Origin: Phycisphaerae bacterium
GTDB lineage: Bacteria; Planctomycetota; Phycisphaerae; Phycisphaerales; SM1A02
Assembly (NCBI GenBank): GCA_002717655.1
Contig: PBAY01000036.1
Span: forward strand, 1 to 64,000
Direction of reading: 5' to 3'
Length of the DNA stretch: 64,000 nucleotides
In this document: piece by piece, positions 18,198 to 26,782 of the stretch
Layout: every line of letters begins with the position of its first letter
Position numbering within the stretch: position 1 is the first letter of the stretch
Made by a program: the position numbers and the translations under genes
Notes under the pieces: model-generated
Told to the model about the DNA's origin: nothing
Database searches by the model: none
The model's input: only the letters and a program-made list of their open reading frames with translations

Positions 18198-18998
18198 ATG
18201 TCAGCGATGCCCGTTTCAATACTGCTTTCAAGAACCGTCCGACTGCTCATCGAACCGGGGGCACCCGTTCCATCAAGAGGTCCCAATTCGTTCGCAGCTT
18301 CGGTATCAACACCCGGCCTCGGGGCTTACTTCGAAGTCACCATCGACTGCGAAGGGCAACCTGACGAGAAGACTGGATTCATCGAGAACATCTATGAGAT
18401 CGATCGCGCGGTGTGCTCCATTCTGGCGCCCATGCTTGCCGAGGGCCTCATGCCCCCTGCAGGCAATCCTGCAGCGATCATCAAGCAGGCCATCCAACCG
18501 ATTCAGGATCATCTGGAAGCAAAGATCCATCGACTGGATTGCAGGCTTTCGCCGACCTACCGTATAGCCATGGAGACCAATGACATGAACTCCTATCTGC
18601 TGACTCAACAGTACCAGTTTGCAGCCTCACATCGACTTCACAATCCCGAACTCGATGAATCGACCAATCGAGCACTCTTCGGCAAATGCTGCAATCCCAA
18701 TGGACATGGCCACAACTACCGGATGGAAGTCGAAGTCTCCTTGCCGATCGAAGGCTGCAGCTTCACTATTCAGGATCTTGATCAGGTTGTGCACGAGACG
18801 ATCATCGACCGCTATGACCACACCTATCTCAACATGGATGTGGATGATTTCAAGACCATAAATCCAACGGTCGAGAACATCACGGTCACCTGCCATGACC
18901 AACTCAAGCCGGTACTGGCCGAACAAGGCGCGAAGCTCCGTCACATCAAACTCTGGGAAACGGAGAAGACATGCTGCACCTACCCAGCTCAATCCTGA
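18198..18998 (+). CDS. Two-domain 6-pyruvoyl-tetrahydropterin synthase family protein
   Basis: Residues 130-266 are a complete PTPS/QueD-type domain: zinc-binding His145 (AASHRLHNP) and His170/His172 (NPNGHGHNY), a Cys pair at 164-165 (FGKCCNPNG), DHTYLNMD and PTVENITV. These enzymes convert 7,8-dihydroneopterin triphosphate to 6-pyruvoyl-tetrahydropterin or 6-carboxy-tetrahydropterin. Residues 1-120 look like a second, degenerate copy (SFAASVSTPGLGAYFEVTID, then an ENIYEIDRAV helix) without the zinc histidines. The role is probably pterin or queuosine precursor synthesis, but the FGKCCNPNG motif is nearer to pterin-type PTPS than QueD. The 3' end overlaps the next gene by 28 bases. Confidence 0.85.
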   Translation: MSAMPVSILLSRTVRLLIEPGAPVPSRGPNSFAASVSTPGLGAYFEVTIDCEGQPDEKTGFIENIYEIDRAVCSILAPMLAEGLMPPAGNPAAIIKQAIQPIQDHLEAKIHRLDCRLSPTYRIAMETNDMNSYLLTQQYQFAASHRLHNPELDESTNRALFGKCCNPNGHGHNYRMEVEVSLPIEGCSFTIQDLDQVVHETIIDRYDHTYLNMDVDDFKTINPTVENITVTCHDQLKPVLAEQGAKLRHIKLWETEKTCCTYPAQS

Positions 18999-20494
18999 TC
19001 CTTTGCCTGCCTGCGATCGGCATGATGGCGCAGCCTGCCGACAACACCGCCGATCACCCGGAATCGGTCCCTCAAGAGACGCTGAACGAACCCATTGGCG
19101 ATGAAGCCAAGTGGTCTCTGGTTGCACAGGCCGCACAGGATCTCCGCATCCGAATGCGTGACGAGGCCATGACCCCCCAGGAAACCGTGCTCGCAATGGA
19201 AATCCTGCGTGATGAGGCCGAGCTCTATCTTTTGGAACAACCCTATGACTATCGCGCCTGGAATCTCATCGCGAGTCTCTGCGGTGAGATGAAGGATTCC
19301 AATTGCGTAGACAAGGCCGCCAACGCACTGCTTGATCTGCAGCCGGATAATGTGCAGGCCGGCCTCCAGTGGGCCGCCTATTACGCCCAGGTCGAGCAAT
19401 ATGATGATGCACTTCGGATTCTCAATTCGCTGCTGGTTCGCCAGCCCGAGAATCTGATGTACAACAATGCATGGCTGATCACGATGGATCAGGAGGATCC
19501 CGAAGGAATCACGAAGCGATTCACGGAACTTCTGGAGAATCCCGATGATCTCCGGCTTGCCAAGGCCATGACGAAAGCGAGACGGCAATCCAACCCATGG
19601 ATGGCTGAAACGATGGCCAAGCAGCTTCTGGAGATCGCCCCCGAGGATCCTGAGGCGATCGAAATCATGGGACGTTCCTATCGTGCGTGCAATCATTTCA
19701 AGCAAGCCAGAGAGATCCTTTCAACACTTCCGCCGGAAACGTTGAAGGAACCCCATATTGCCTATCTGTACTCCGACTGTTTCTACGCAGACCATCAGTT
19801 CGAGAACGCCTACGCCATCATGAGCGAGATCGATCTGGAAGAAGCCGACTCACGCCCCGGACTGAAGCGGCGACTCAACGTGATGCTTCCATTGCGAGAG
19901 ACCGCCATTTCCAGCCATGCCAGAGAACTTGAAATCAGAGCACGCGAAAGCGAGTCCGATTCCAACCCGATGGTTCGACTGATCATCGACGGCAATCCCG
20001 TGATCGTGGAACTCTTCCAGAATCAGGCGCCCAATACCACCGGAGCATTTCTGGCCCTTTCGCGACGCGGGGACTATGACGACATTCCGTTTGGCCAGGT
20101 GCAGACTGGATTCCGTTCCATTGGAGGAACCATTTCGGGAGGCGTCCCCTATTCGCTTCCGAGTGAATGCGGCTCCGATGATGATCGCCATTTCTTCAGC
20201 GGCACGCTTGCCGTGTATCTCCCGTTCGCAGGTCGACCGGATTCAGCACGTGGCGAATGGTGCATCTATCACTTCCCGGCTCCGCACCTCAACGGCGAAC
20301 GAACCGTATTCGGGCGAGTCACGGAAGGACTTGAACATGTCCGGGCGATGAAAGAGGGCTCACGACTTGACCGAGTCGAGATTATCCGAGCGCCTGAGGC
20401 CGAACTTGATCCCGTGGTGATCGATGAGGAAGGCCAGCGCCGTCCATTCAGCGAAGTCATGTCCGCAAACAGCAACACGACGGCTGCGCCCTGA
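18971..20494 (+). CDS. Secreted TPR protein with C-terminal cyclophilin-type PPIase domain
   Basis: The 507-residue protein begins with a signal peptide (LPSSILILCLPAIGMMAQPA). Residues about 55-310 are helical repeats resembling tetratricopeptide repeats (for example NVQAGLQWAAYYAQVEQYDDALRILNSLL and EAIEIMGRSYRACNHFKQAREIL). Residues about 330-475 resemble cyclophilin: MVRLIIDGNPVIVELFQNQAPN, FLALSRRGDYDDIPFGQVQTGF, then GTLAVYLP and a TVFGRVTEGLEHV end. Several cyclophilin active-site residues look diverged, so isomerase activity is uncertain. It is probably a periplasmic folding or assembly factor. The start overlaps the upstream PTPS gene by 28 bases. Confidence 0.75.
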   Translation: MLHLPSSILILCLPAIGMMAQPADNTADHPESVPQETLNEPIGDEAKWSLVAQAAQDLRIRMRDEAMTPQETVLAMEILRDEAELYLLEQPYDYRAWNLIASLCGEMKDSNCVDKAANALLDLQPDNVQAGLQWAAYYAQVEQYDDALRILNSLLVRQPENLMYNNAWLITMDQEDPEGITKRFTELLENPDDLRLAKAMTKARRQSNPWMAETMAKQLLEIAPEDPEAIEIMGRSYRACNHFKQAREILSTLPPETLKEPHIAYLYSDCFYADHQFENAYAIMSEIDLEEADSRPGLKRRLNVMLPLRETAISSHARELEIRARESESDSNPMVRLIIDGNPVIVELFQNQAPNTTGAFLALSRRGDYDDIPFGQVQTGFRSIGGTISGGVPYSLPSECGSDDDRHFFSGTLAVYLPFAGRPDSARGEWCIYHFPAPHLNGERTVFGRVTEGLEHVRAMKEGSRLDRVEIIRAPEAELDPVVIDEEGQRRPFSEVMSANSNTTAAP

Positions 20495-20508
20495 TGAGGG
20501 CCGACTGA

Positions 20509-20982
20509 TCAGCGAAGGTCTTCAGCACCGTAGAGCCGATAGCCCTTCCGCAGCAGGATCTGCCCGGCGAATTCATTCTCATCAACACACAAGGCGATCC
20601 GTGCGCCCGCCGCAAGTGGGTTGTCCGACATGATGGGGTAGAGAAACAGAATGTTGATCTCAACCCGAAGGAGATGCTCACACAGATCCGACAAGGGATG
20701 ATCCTCATCCGTCTCCACAACCAGCAGATCATGCTCAGCGAAGGCAATCCCCTTCTCACGAAGCAGGATCCTGGCGGCATCGGTATTGTCCGGAATGGTT
20801 CGAACAACCGCATAGTCGGAGGAGTCCATCACGGCGATCGAATGCAGCTGGACATCAATGGCATCATCAAAGGCCTGCAGAACCTCAAGCAGCCGGCCAA
20901 CCCGATTCTCCAGAAAGATACTGAACTGCTGCACGCTCGGAACGCGATAACCCTGGGCGGTTTCAGCTGGCATTTCACTCAT
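20509..20982 (-). CDS. Tandem ACT-domain protein
   Basis: A 157-residue protein that looks like two ACT domains in a row, the first starting at VQQFSIFLENRVGRLLEVLQAF and the second at LSDLCEHLLRVEINILFLYPI. Between them is ARILLREKGIAFAEHDLLVVE, a pattern seen in free-standing ACT proteins. ACT domains bind small ligands, most often amino acids, and regulate enzymes. No enzyme domain is attached, so it is likely a regulatory subunit or a sensor. Its C-terminal stretch GARIALCVDENEFAGQILLRKGY closes the second domain. It lies downstream of mqnD on the same strand. Confidence 0.75.
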   Translation of the reverse strand: MSEMPAETAQGYRVPSVQQFSIFLENRVGRLLEVLQAFDDAIDVQLHSIAVMDSSDYAVVRTIPDNTDAARILLREKGIAFAEHDLLVVETDEDHPLSDLCEHLLRVEINILFLYPIMSDNPLAAGARIALCVDENEFAGQILLRKGYRLYGAEDLR

Positions 20983-21032
20983 GCTTCAGATTCCTTGTGG
21001 CCGATTTCCCCGATGGCCAGCCTCCACTGTAG

Positions 21033-21953
21033 CTACTGCGAAGCATCCTGTCCGCAGTCTTCAGCAAGCAATTCAAGACCGATGACATCCACTTCTCCAG
21101 CATCCTGAAGCACCCCAAGACGTTGCGCCTCCTTGTAGAAGACCCGCAATGCCTGTGTTCCAGTGGTACCGACATCAACCGTCCAGCGATTGACGTACAT
21201 GTCTACGAAGGTTTCCGCTGTGGCATGATCGATTCCACGGCCATAGTTCAAGGCCCACTCGATCGCCCGCTCTTTGTTGGCCATGGCCCAGTCAACAGAA
21301 GAACGAAGGATGCCCGCAATCTCCTCCAACGCACCTGGACCGTATTGCCTGGCAAGATCACGACTAATCGCATTTCCACCCAACGGAAGTGGAAGATCCG
21401 TTCGTGATTTCCACCACGCGCCCAGATCAGCCACAAGATGCAGACCTGCATCGGCAAAGGTCAGCTGACCCTCGTGAATCACCAGTCCGACCTCGAAACG
21501 ATCCGCAACGACTTCGTCGATGATCTTCTCGAACGGCACCACCTCACAGGGCAACGGCCGACCTTCGAGCAGCATTCGACAGGCAGCCACGGCAGAAGTC
21601 CTTGCACCAGGCACGGCGGTCAAAGGAGTCTCGCGGCAGAAGGTCTCCAGATCCATCGGCGTTTTTGATACGAGTCGCGGACCATACCCGTCTCCAAGAG
21701 AGGCGCCACAGGCGGTGAGTGCATACTGATCACGCACTGAAGGATATTGGGCACAGCTGATGGCCGTGATGTCGTAGACGGCTTCTTCTGCCTGCTGATT
21801 GAGGGTTTCAATATCCTCGGCAACAAGTTCGAAACGCCATCGCCCCGTATCGACCTCCGGGCCACCATCACCAAGCCCCACCAATGGCCACCACATGAAG
21901 GCGTCATCAGGATCAGGGCTGTGTGCCAATCGGAGCAAGGCGGAATCGATCAT
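21033..21953 (-). CDS. mqnD: 1,4-dihydroxy-6-naphthoate synthase
   Basis: MqnD of the futalosine pathway of menaquinone synthesis, which turns cyclic dehypoxanthine futalosine into 1,4-dihydroxy-6-naphthoate. The 306-residue chain has the periplasmic-binding-protein-like fold. Recognisable stretches are LAHSPDPDDAFMWWPLV, YDITAISCAQYPSV, GYGPRLVSK, VPGARTSAVAACRMLL, VGLVIHEGQLTFAD and LPLGGNAISRDL. The start ATG overlaps the stop of the acyl-CoA ligase (ATGA), pointing to translational coupling. No other mqn gene is visible here. Confidence 0.93.
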   Translation of the reverse strand: MIDSALLRLAHSPDPDDAFMWWPLVGLGDGGPEVDTGRWRFELVAEDIETLNQQAEEAVYDITAISCAQYPSVRDQYALTACGASLGDGYGPRLVSKTPMDLETFCRETPLTAVPGARTSAVAACRMLLEGRPLPCEVVPFEKIIDEVVADRFEVGLVIHEGQLTFADAGLHLVADLGAWWKSRTDLPLPLGGNAISRDLARQYGPGALEEIAGILRSSVDWAMANKERAIEWALNYGRGIDHATAETFVDMYVNRWTVDVGTTGTQALRVFYKEAQRLGVLQDAGEVDVIGLELLAEDCGQDASQ

Positions 21954-23458
21954 CCGGATTCACCCGTGGTCTGCGATTCGACTTCTTCCTTGACGAGCCC
22001 GGTTTCCGGCGTGAGTTCCCTGCGCATCACCTTGCCGACAGGATTACGCGGAAGCGACTCCACCCACCGTATCTCGCGTGGAACCTTGTAGCCCGCAAGC
22101 GATTCACGGCACCAGCTTCGCAAGGCACCCGCATCGAATTCACATCCTTCGATGGTTTCCACGAATGCCAGCGCAACCTCACCACGGGAAGGATCCTGTA
22201 CTCCGATGACCGCAGCCTCGGAAACACTCGGATGCCTGACCAGCACTTCTTCAATCTCACGAGGGAAGACATTCTCTCCGCCGATGATCAGCATCTCCTT
22301 GATTCGACCGGTGATGGACAGGAACCCGTCTTCATCAATTCTGGCCATGTCTCCAGTGCAGAGGAATCCCTCCTCATCGAATGCCGCCTTCGTCTCCTGG
22401 GGCATCTTGTAATAGCCCTTCATGACGTTGCCGCCTCGAATCCGAAGCTCTCCATCCTGACCAGGGCCAAGCTTCTCACCTCCGTCACCGACGATGATCT
22501 GCTCGACACCATCAACTGCACGACCGACTGTTCCGCGACGCTCTTCCTCCGGCAATGTCCAGTTGGTGACCGGAGAGGTTTCCGTCATGCCGAACCCTTC
22601 GCAGATGCGAACCTTGAAACGCTCCGCAAATCCTTCATACACCGCATCAGGCAACGGCTCGCCACCGGAAACGATGAAACGCAGTGACGCGAAATCAGAA
22701 TCCTTCGCCGACTTGGCCTGAAGCAATGCGTTGTACATGGAGGGAATCGCCATGAATGCAGTCGGGCTCTTTTCCCGAAGAATCTGCAGAACACGCATGA
22801 CCTTGAATTGAGCGGTGTAGTACGCCCGGCATCCGATACTGAATGGCAGAACCGTACAGACACACAATCCAAAGCTGTGGAACTGAGGCAGAACACCAAG
22901 GAAGCCATCGCTGCGATTGAAGTCGGCCCACTGGACACACTGCCTGACATTCGTCATCAGATTGGTACCACTGAGCATGACACCCTTGGGACGCCCAGAG
23001 GTACCGGAGGTATACAGCACGACAGCTGTATCCTCATCAGGCCTTTGAACGGCACGCATCATCGGCGGAAGTCCGCGAGCATTCATCTTGTCGATGCGCA
23101 GTGAATTCACGCCTGCCGGCATATCACCGAATCGATCAAGCATTGGTGATGCCGTGATCACGGTATCAAGCTCAGCATGATCAATGATGTAATCAAGCTC
23201 ATCGCGAGCAAGCAGGTAATTCAACGGAACAATCGTCCGGCCACAGAGCCAGCTGGCCGCCATCGCGATCGGAAAGGCACCTGATGTCGGCAGAAAGATG
23301 CCTACATTCTGAGCATCCGTGGTGGAGGCCACCCACTTGGCAAGATGCCGGGCAGCCACCCACATGGTCGCGCCACGCCACTGCCGATGATCATCCTCAC
23401 AGAAGACCTTCAGGGGGGCGTGTCGCCAATGCCTCATAATGGGTTTGAGAATCCGCAT
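21950..23458 (-). CDS. Acyl-CoA synthetase, AMP-binding (long-chain fatty-acid type)
   Basis: An adenylate-forming enzyme of 502 residues. Motifs are VVLYTSGTSGRPKGVMLSG (P-loop), the core ICEGFGMTETSP, FLCTGDMARIDEDGFLSITGR and the C-terminal PRNPVGKVMRREL with the catalytic Lys. Such enzymes activate a fatty or aromatic acid with ATP and join it to CoA. The substrate is not clear from sequence; no acyl carrier or thioesterase is nearby. The stop overlaps the mqnD start by 4 bases, so the two are probably translated from one message. The start ATG at 23458 lies opposite the leader of the SPOR lipoprotein gene. Confidence 0.88.
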   Translation of the reverse strand: MRILKPIMRHWRHAPLKVFCEDDHRQWRGATMWVAARHLAKWVASTTDAQNVGIFLPTSGAFPIAMAASWLCGRTIVPLNYLLARDELDYIIDHAELDTVITASPMLDRFGDMPAGVNSLRIDKMNARGLPPMMRAVQRPDEDTAVVLYTSGTSGRPKGVMLSGTNLMTNVRQCVQWADFNRSDGFLGVLPQFHSFGLCVCTVLPFSIGCRAYYTAQFKVMRVLQILREKSPTAFMAIPSMYNALLQAKSAKDSDFASLRFIVSGGEPLPDAVYEGFAERFKVRICEGFGMTETSPVTNWTLPEEERRGTVGRAVDGVEQIIVGDGGEKLGPGQDGELRIRGGNVMKGYYKMPQETKAAFDEEGFLCTGDMARIDEDGFLSITGRIKEMLIIGGENVFPREIEEVLVRHPSVSEAAVIGVQDPSRGEVALAFVETIEGCEFDAGALRSWCRESLAGYKVPREIRWVESLPRNPVGKVMRRELTPETGLVKEEVESQTTGESG

Positions 23459-23509
23459 GAATCAGGCTCGCAGTGTACCCTTGGAGACATCCATGGATGG
23501 AGATCCCCC

Positions 23510-24274
23510 ATGACAAACCTCCCCGCGGCCCTGTTCACCCTCACAATCATGCTGATGATGTCGATGGGCTGTGAAACAGCCCCGAGCACCAGATCCGCCA
23601 TCACACAGGCCACCGAGGCCTATGAGGCGGGGCAACTCGAGGTGGCACGTGCAAAAGCAGAGCCTCTGGTACAGGCTGCTGGACCGAGATCCGACGAAGC
23701 CGCCTGGATTGTCGGCCTCTGTGATTACCGCGAAGGCAACCTCGCCTCCGCAGAATCGAGATTCCGGTACGTCACGACCGGAACCGACCGACCGCTTGCC
23801 GCTCAGGCAAGAGTCATGCTGGGCCAGATCGAACTCGCTCAGGGGCAGCCTTCCCAATGCCTGGCAAGTCTGGCCAGAGCATGGACCGATCTTCCTGAAA
23901 CACATCATCGCCGTGCAGCCGAGCTCGGTGTCACTGCTGCCGAAACGCTGGACGACGCCCGTGCCGAAGATCTCTGGCTGTCCCGCATGCCAGCAGCTAC
24001 CTCACGGACCACCAGCCAGATGATTTCTCTGCGTGAGCGATTCACGCTGCAGGCGGGCGCCTTTCGCAATCGTGACGGCGCGGAATCCGCCAAGGTACAA
24101 CTGGAAGAACAACCCGGAATCAACAAACTGGGCACGGCCAACATCCGCACCCGGACCGATCGCCGTGGCGACACGCTCTATCTGGTCCAGATTGGATCCT
24201 TCTCAACTCGTTCAGCCGCCGATGCCGCAAGGCGTGGAATGGACGCTGTTGAGTTCGTCGTCGTCGCACAATAA
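23510..24274 (+). CDS. SPOR-domain lipoprotein with TPR-like region
   Basis: A 254-residue lipoprotein. The start at 23510 gives a signal peptide ending at the lipobox MSMGC (Cys21); the longer frame from 23345 would overlap the divergent ligase gene and has no signal peptide. A helical TPR-like part follows (ITQATEAYEAGQLEVARAKAEP, ESRFRYVTTGTDRPLAAQARVMLG). Residues from about 178 form a SPOR domain: FTLQAGAFRNRDGAESAKVQL and YLVQIGSFSTRSAADAA. SPOR domains bind denuded peptidoglycan glycan strands, usually at the septum. This suggests a role at the cell wall, although many planctomycetes lack FtsZ. Confidence 0.85.
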   Translation: MTNLPAALFTLTIMLMMSMGCETAPSTRSAITQATEAYEAGQLEVARAKAEPLVQAAGPRSDEAAWIVGLCDYREGNLASAESRFRYVTTGTDRPLAAQARVMLGQIELAQGQPSQCLASLARAWTDLPETHHRRAAELGVTAAETLDDARAEDLWLSRMPAATSRTTSQMISLRERFTLQAGAFRNRDGAESAKVQLEEQPGINKLGTANIRTRTDRRGDTLYLVQIGSFSTRSAADAARRGMDAVEFVVVAQ

Positions 24275-24293
24275 TCCGGCTGGCAAGACTGCT

Positions 24294-25490
24294 TCAGAAC
24301 AGAAGACCAACCTCGGCAAGGCGGACGTAATCTTCAGGCCTGTTGTAGACATGAGCTGAAAGCCTCAGCCACCATTCTCCAGCCCAGTCATGAACCGCGG
24401 CATCAATACGATGTTCACGCCTGAGCCAGGCCCGCCATTGTTCAATGTCGTCAAATCCTTCGCGGACGCGTTCAGGGAGACGAATGGTTCGCATGGAGCA
24501 TTCATGGCTCGATGATGGCACGTCGAGGGGTGTTACCCCCCACTCTTCACACAATCTGCCTGCTGCCCATGAAACCAACTGACGATTGTGGCGCCGAACT
24601 TCAGACCATCCAAAGGTTTCATCAAACCACTTGATGGCCGAAGGTGCGGCGAGGAATGCAGTCGTATCACGAGTACCGAGCCAATGGAACTCCTCCTGAT
24701 AACCATCGCCAAGATAATGACTGATGATGGTTGGATGAATACGACTATGATGACGAGGGTCGACATGAAGAAAGGCCGCACCAGTAGGAGCTGACACCCA
24801 CTTGTGCAGATTACCCGTGTAGAAATCAGCGCCGATGGCTTCGACGTCAAGGTCAATCATGCCTGGAGCATGTGCACCATCAACCATCACCGGAACATTC
24901 CTGTCACGACACATCTCCACGATCTGCTCGACCGGAAACTTCATCGCGGTAGGTGAACTCACATGATCAACCATGACCAACGCCGTATCACAGTCAATCG
25001 ATTCATCGAAGGCCTTGAGAATGCCCGCCTCATCAGGCAGAGGAGGAAACAATGGAAGCTCACGCAATTGAGCACCTGCTCGATCAGCGACGAATCTCAT
25101 GGTCTGCGTTACCGCGTAGTAACCATGGGTACTCGCCACGATCGATTGGCCAGGCTTCAATCGAATGGAGCGAAGGACCGAATTGATCGCGTCACTGGCA
25201 TTGACGGCGGTCACCAGATTCTCAGGAGTACAACCGACGAATTCAGCGACGGAGGATCTGGCAGCCAGAAGCTGATCTCTGGAGGTGCCCCAGATTGCCT
25301 CATAGGGATCTGATTCGAGCAGATCCTTGAACTCACGTTGAGCAGCAGCGACAGCTCGAGGCAAACCACCAAAGCTTCCATGATTGAGAAATGTCATGTC
25401 ATCAGCCAGCATCCATGCCTCGATAGATGAACCCTCAAGAGGGGTGGGTGGTTCACTGGCGATCAGATCGATGTGGTCTGAAGAGGTCAT
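24294..25490 (-). CDS. PLP-dependent class V aminotransferase (isopenicillin-N-epimerase-like)
   Basis: A 398-residue fold-type I enzyme. TFLNHGSFGGLP is near the N-terminus, VNASDAINSVLRSI lies in the cofactor-binding part, ALVMVDHVSSPTAMKFP and MVDGAHAPGMIDLDV contain the Asp/His cofactor contacts, and the PLP lysine is in TGNLHKWVSAPTGAAF. The sequence is closest in pattern to the isopenicillin-N epimerase/cysteine desulfurase-like class V group. The real reaction is unknown; no beta-lactam genes are nearby. I use the ATG at 25490. The gene is convergent with the SPOR lipoprotein (19 bases between stops). Confidence 0.85.
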   Translation of the reverse strand: MTSSDHIDLIASEPPTPLEGSSIEAWMLADDMTFLNHGSFGGLPRAVAAAQREFKDLLESDPYEAIWGTSRDQLLAARSSVAEFVGCTPENLVTAVNASDAINSVLRSIRLKPGQSIVASTHGYYAVTQTMRFVADRAGAQLRELPLFPPLPDEAGILKAFDESIDCDTALVMVDHVSSPTAMKFPVEQIVEMCRDRNVPVMVDGAHAPGMIDLDVEAIGADFYTGNLHKWVSAPTGAAFLHVDPRHHSRIHPTIISHYLGDGYQEEFHWLGTRDTTAFLAAPSAIKWFDETFGWSEVRRHNRQLVSWAAGRLCEEWGVTPLDVPSSSHECSMRTIRLPERVREGFDDIEQWRAWLRREHRIDAAVHDWAGEWWLRLSAHVYNRPEDYVRLAEVGLLF

Positions 25491-26161
25491 GGAGAAGAGC
25501 CTAACGCTACGTTTGTAAAGAGCCAAACAGCCTGAGAAGGCGTTCAGGGGTGATCTGGGGGATAATGACCGAAAAATACACCCCGAACACGACCCGTACA
25601 GCCTTTTTGGATTAGGGTCATGTTATGCTAACGGATACCGAACACGTCTGACGATAGGAAGTTCAAGTCATCGACCAGTTCTGGTCGAGGAGTACCCGGC
25701 CTGATGTTACTCAGCCATGCAGCACCACAAGATGAAGTGGGAACCGCTCAAAGACGAGCCGCTCACTTGAGGATCTTGTGAAAGCAACTGAGGGGTTAGG
25801 TGGGTCCGATTGTTAGGGAAGAGGCGGACCCGCCGACCCGGACAGGGCAGGAACGAGAAGGAAGGGCCTGGGGCCCGCAGACAGGAGTGTTTGGGAATGA
25901 ATCAGCCACTTGTACAACTGGGACCTGGAGGGGATTACCGAACTGCATATGTCGCGCAACAACGCAACGCCGCCGGAAGGCTGATCGCACAAACCGGTTA
26001 CGACCTGAAAAGTGATCGACCAGTGAAGCCATTGTCCACCGCAATCCTCAGAGCACCACGAACGCTGCTGGATCGACTTCTTGGAATTGATCGCCCAACA
26101 CCTCCCGTCACCTCACATCATGGCACAACGTGCCCAACCCGTCACGATGAGGAAATATTCG
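25491..26161. other. Gene-free stretch ahead of lexA with hairpins; possible leader RNA or ncRNA
   Basis: No convincing gene. A perfect hairpin TCGACCAGTTCTGGTCGA lies at 25671-25688. A second candidate pairs GGGTCCG (25802-25808) with CGGACCC (25825-25831), and GGGCC TGG GGCCC can fold at about 25864-25876. Two direct copies of CCGAACACG (about 25583 and 25638) lie 55 bases apart and flank an extended -10-like TGTTATGCT (25621-25629). An ORF opens at 25897 (MNQPLVQLGPGG...) but runs 200 bases into lexA in another frame, so I doubt it is translated. The region may be the long regulated leader of lexA, or contain an independent small RNA; I could not match it to a known RNA family. Confidence 0.4.
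25621..25629 (+). promoter_or_regulatory. Candidate extended -10 promoter element upstream of lexA
   Basis: The run TGTTATGCT reads as TGn followed by TATGCT, the pattern of an extended -10 box. There is no good -35 hexamer at the usual distance (the 25601-25606 bases are GCCTTT), which such promoters can lack. It is flanked by two CCGAACACG copies, one on each side, that could be operator sites. The first transcribed base would be near 25636. This is weak evidence on its own. Confidence 0.3.
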
Positions 26162-26782
26162 ATGAATTTGACCCCCAAGCAACTTCGCATCGTTCAATTG
26201 ATCCGCGAGTGCAGACTGACCAACGGCTATTCGCCGACGATCCAGGAACTCGCAGAAGCAACCGGCGTGAGCAAAGTGACCGCCTTCGAACACGTCGGAG
26301 CCTTGGTACGAAAAGGTGTCCTGACACGCGAGGCACACAAGGCTCGCTCTTTGTCAATCGTTGAAGACGCTCCGCTTCCCGATGAGGCTGCCCCACTGCA
26401 ATTCCCTTTGGTGGGAAGAATTGCAGCGGGTATGCCCATCGAGAAGTGCGCTCAAGACGACATGCTTGATCTTGAGAATCTGGTGGGCCCCCGCCTTGGT
26501 TCCAACGCTGGGACGTTTGCACTTCGAGTAGAAGGCGACTCCATGCAGGATGAAGGAATTCTGGATGGTGACTATGTCCTGGTTGAACGACGAAATACCG
26601 CACGTGATGGTGAGCGGGTCGTTGCGCTGCTTCCTGATGGTGAAACGACGCTGAAAACCATTTTCCGCGAAGCCAACGGACAGATTCGCCTGCAACCTGC
26701 CAATGATGCCTATGAACCGATCATCGTCAATGATTGCCAGATCCAGGGAGTCGTAACAGCGGTCCTCCGTTCCTATCGTTGA
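26162..26782 (+). CDS. lexA: LexA repressor, SOS regulator
   Basis: The 206-residue repressor has an N-terminal winged helix (LTPKQLRIVQLIRECRLT, YSPTIQELAEATGVSKVTAFEHVGAL) and a C-terminal peptidase domain. The self-cleavage site is the Ala89-Gly90 pair in VGRIAAGMPIE. The catalytic dyad is Ser127 in VEGDSMQDEGI and Lys165 in ETTLKTIF. The start at 26162 is chosen because GAGGAAA lies 6 bases ahead and most LexA proteins begin MxLTxKQ. Damage-activated RecA would trigger cleavage and derepress repair genes. Its 3' end overlaps the convergent dprA by 10 bases. Confidence 0.95.
   Translation: MNLTPKQLRIVQLIRECRLTNGYSPTIQELAEATGVSKVTAFEHVGALVRKGVLTREAHKARSLSIVEDAPLPDEAAPLQFPLVGRIAAGMPIEKCAQDDMLDLENLVGPRLGSNAGTFALRVEGDSMQDEGILDGDYVLVERRNTARDGERVVALLPDGETTLKTIFREANGQIRLQPANDAYEPIIVNDCQIQGVVTAVLRSYR

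Noticed and set aside
25840-25880. Purine-rich GGAACGAGAAGGAAGGG stretch resembling the apical part of SRP RNA
   Set aside because: The conserved SRP apex and pairing arms are missing.
25810-26364. 184-codon ORF ahead of lexA (MLGKRR..., with internal MNQPLVQ... at 25897)
   Set aside because: It overlaps lexA by about 200 bases in another frame, its later part is Arg/Asp-rich shadow sequence, and I recognise no domain; the stretch is better described as a leader or RNA region.
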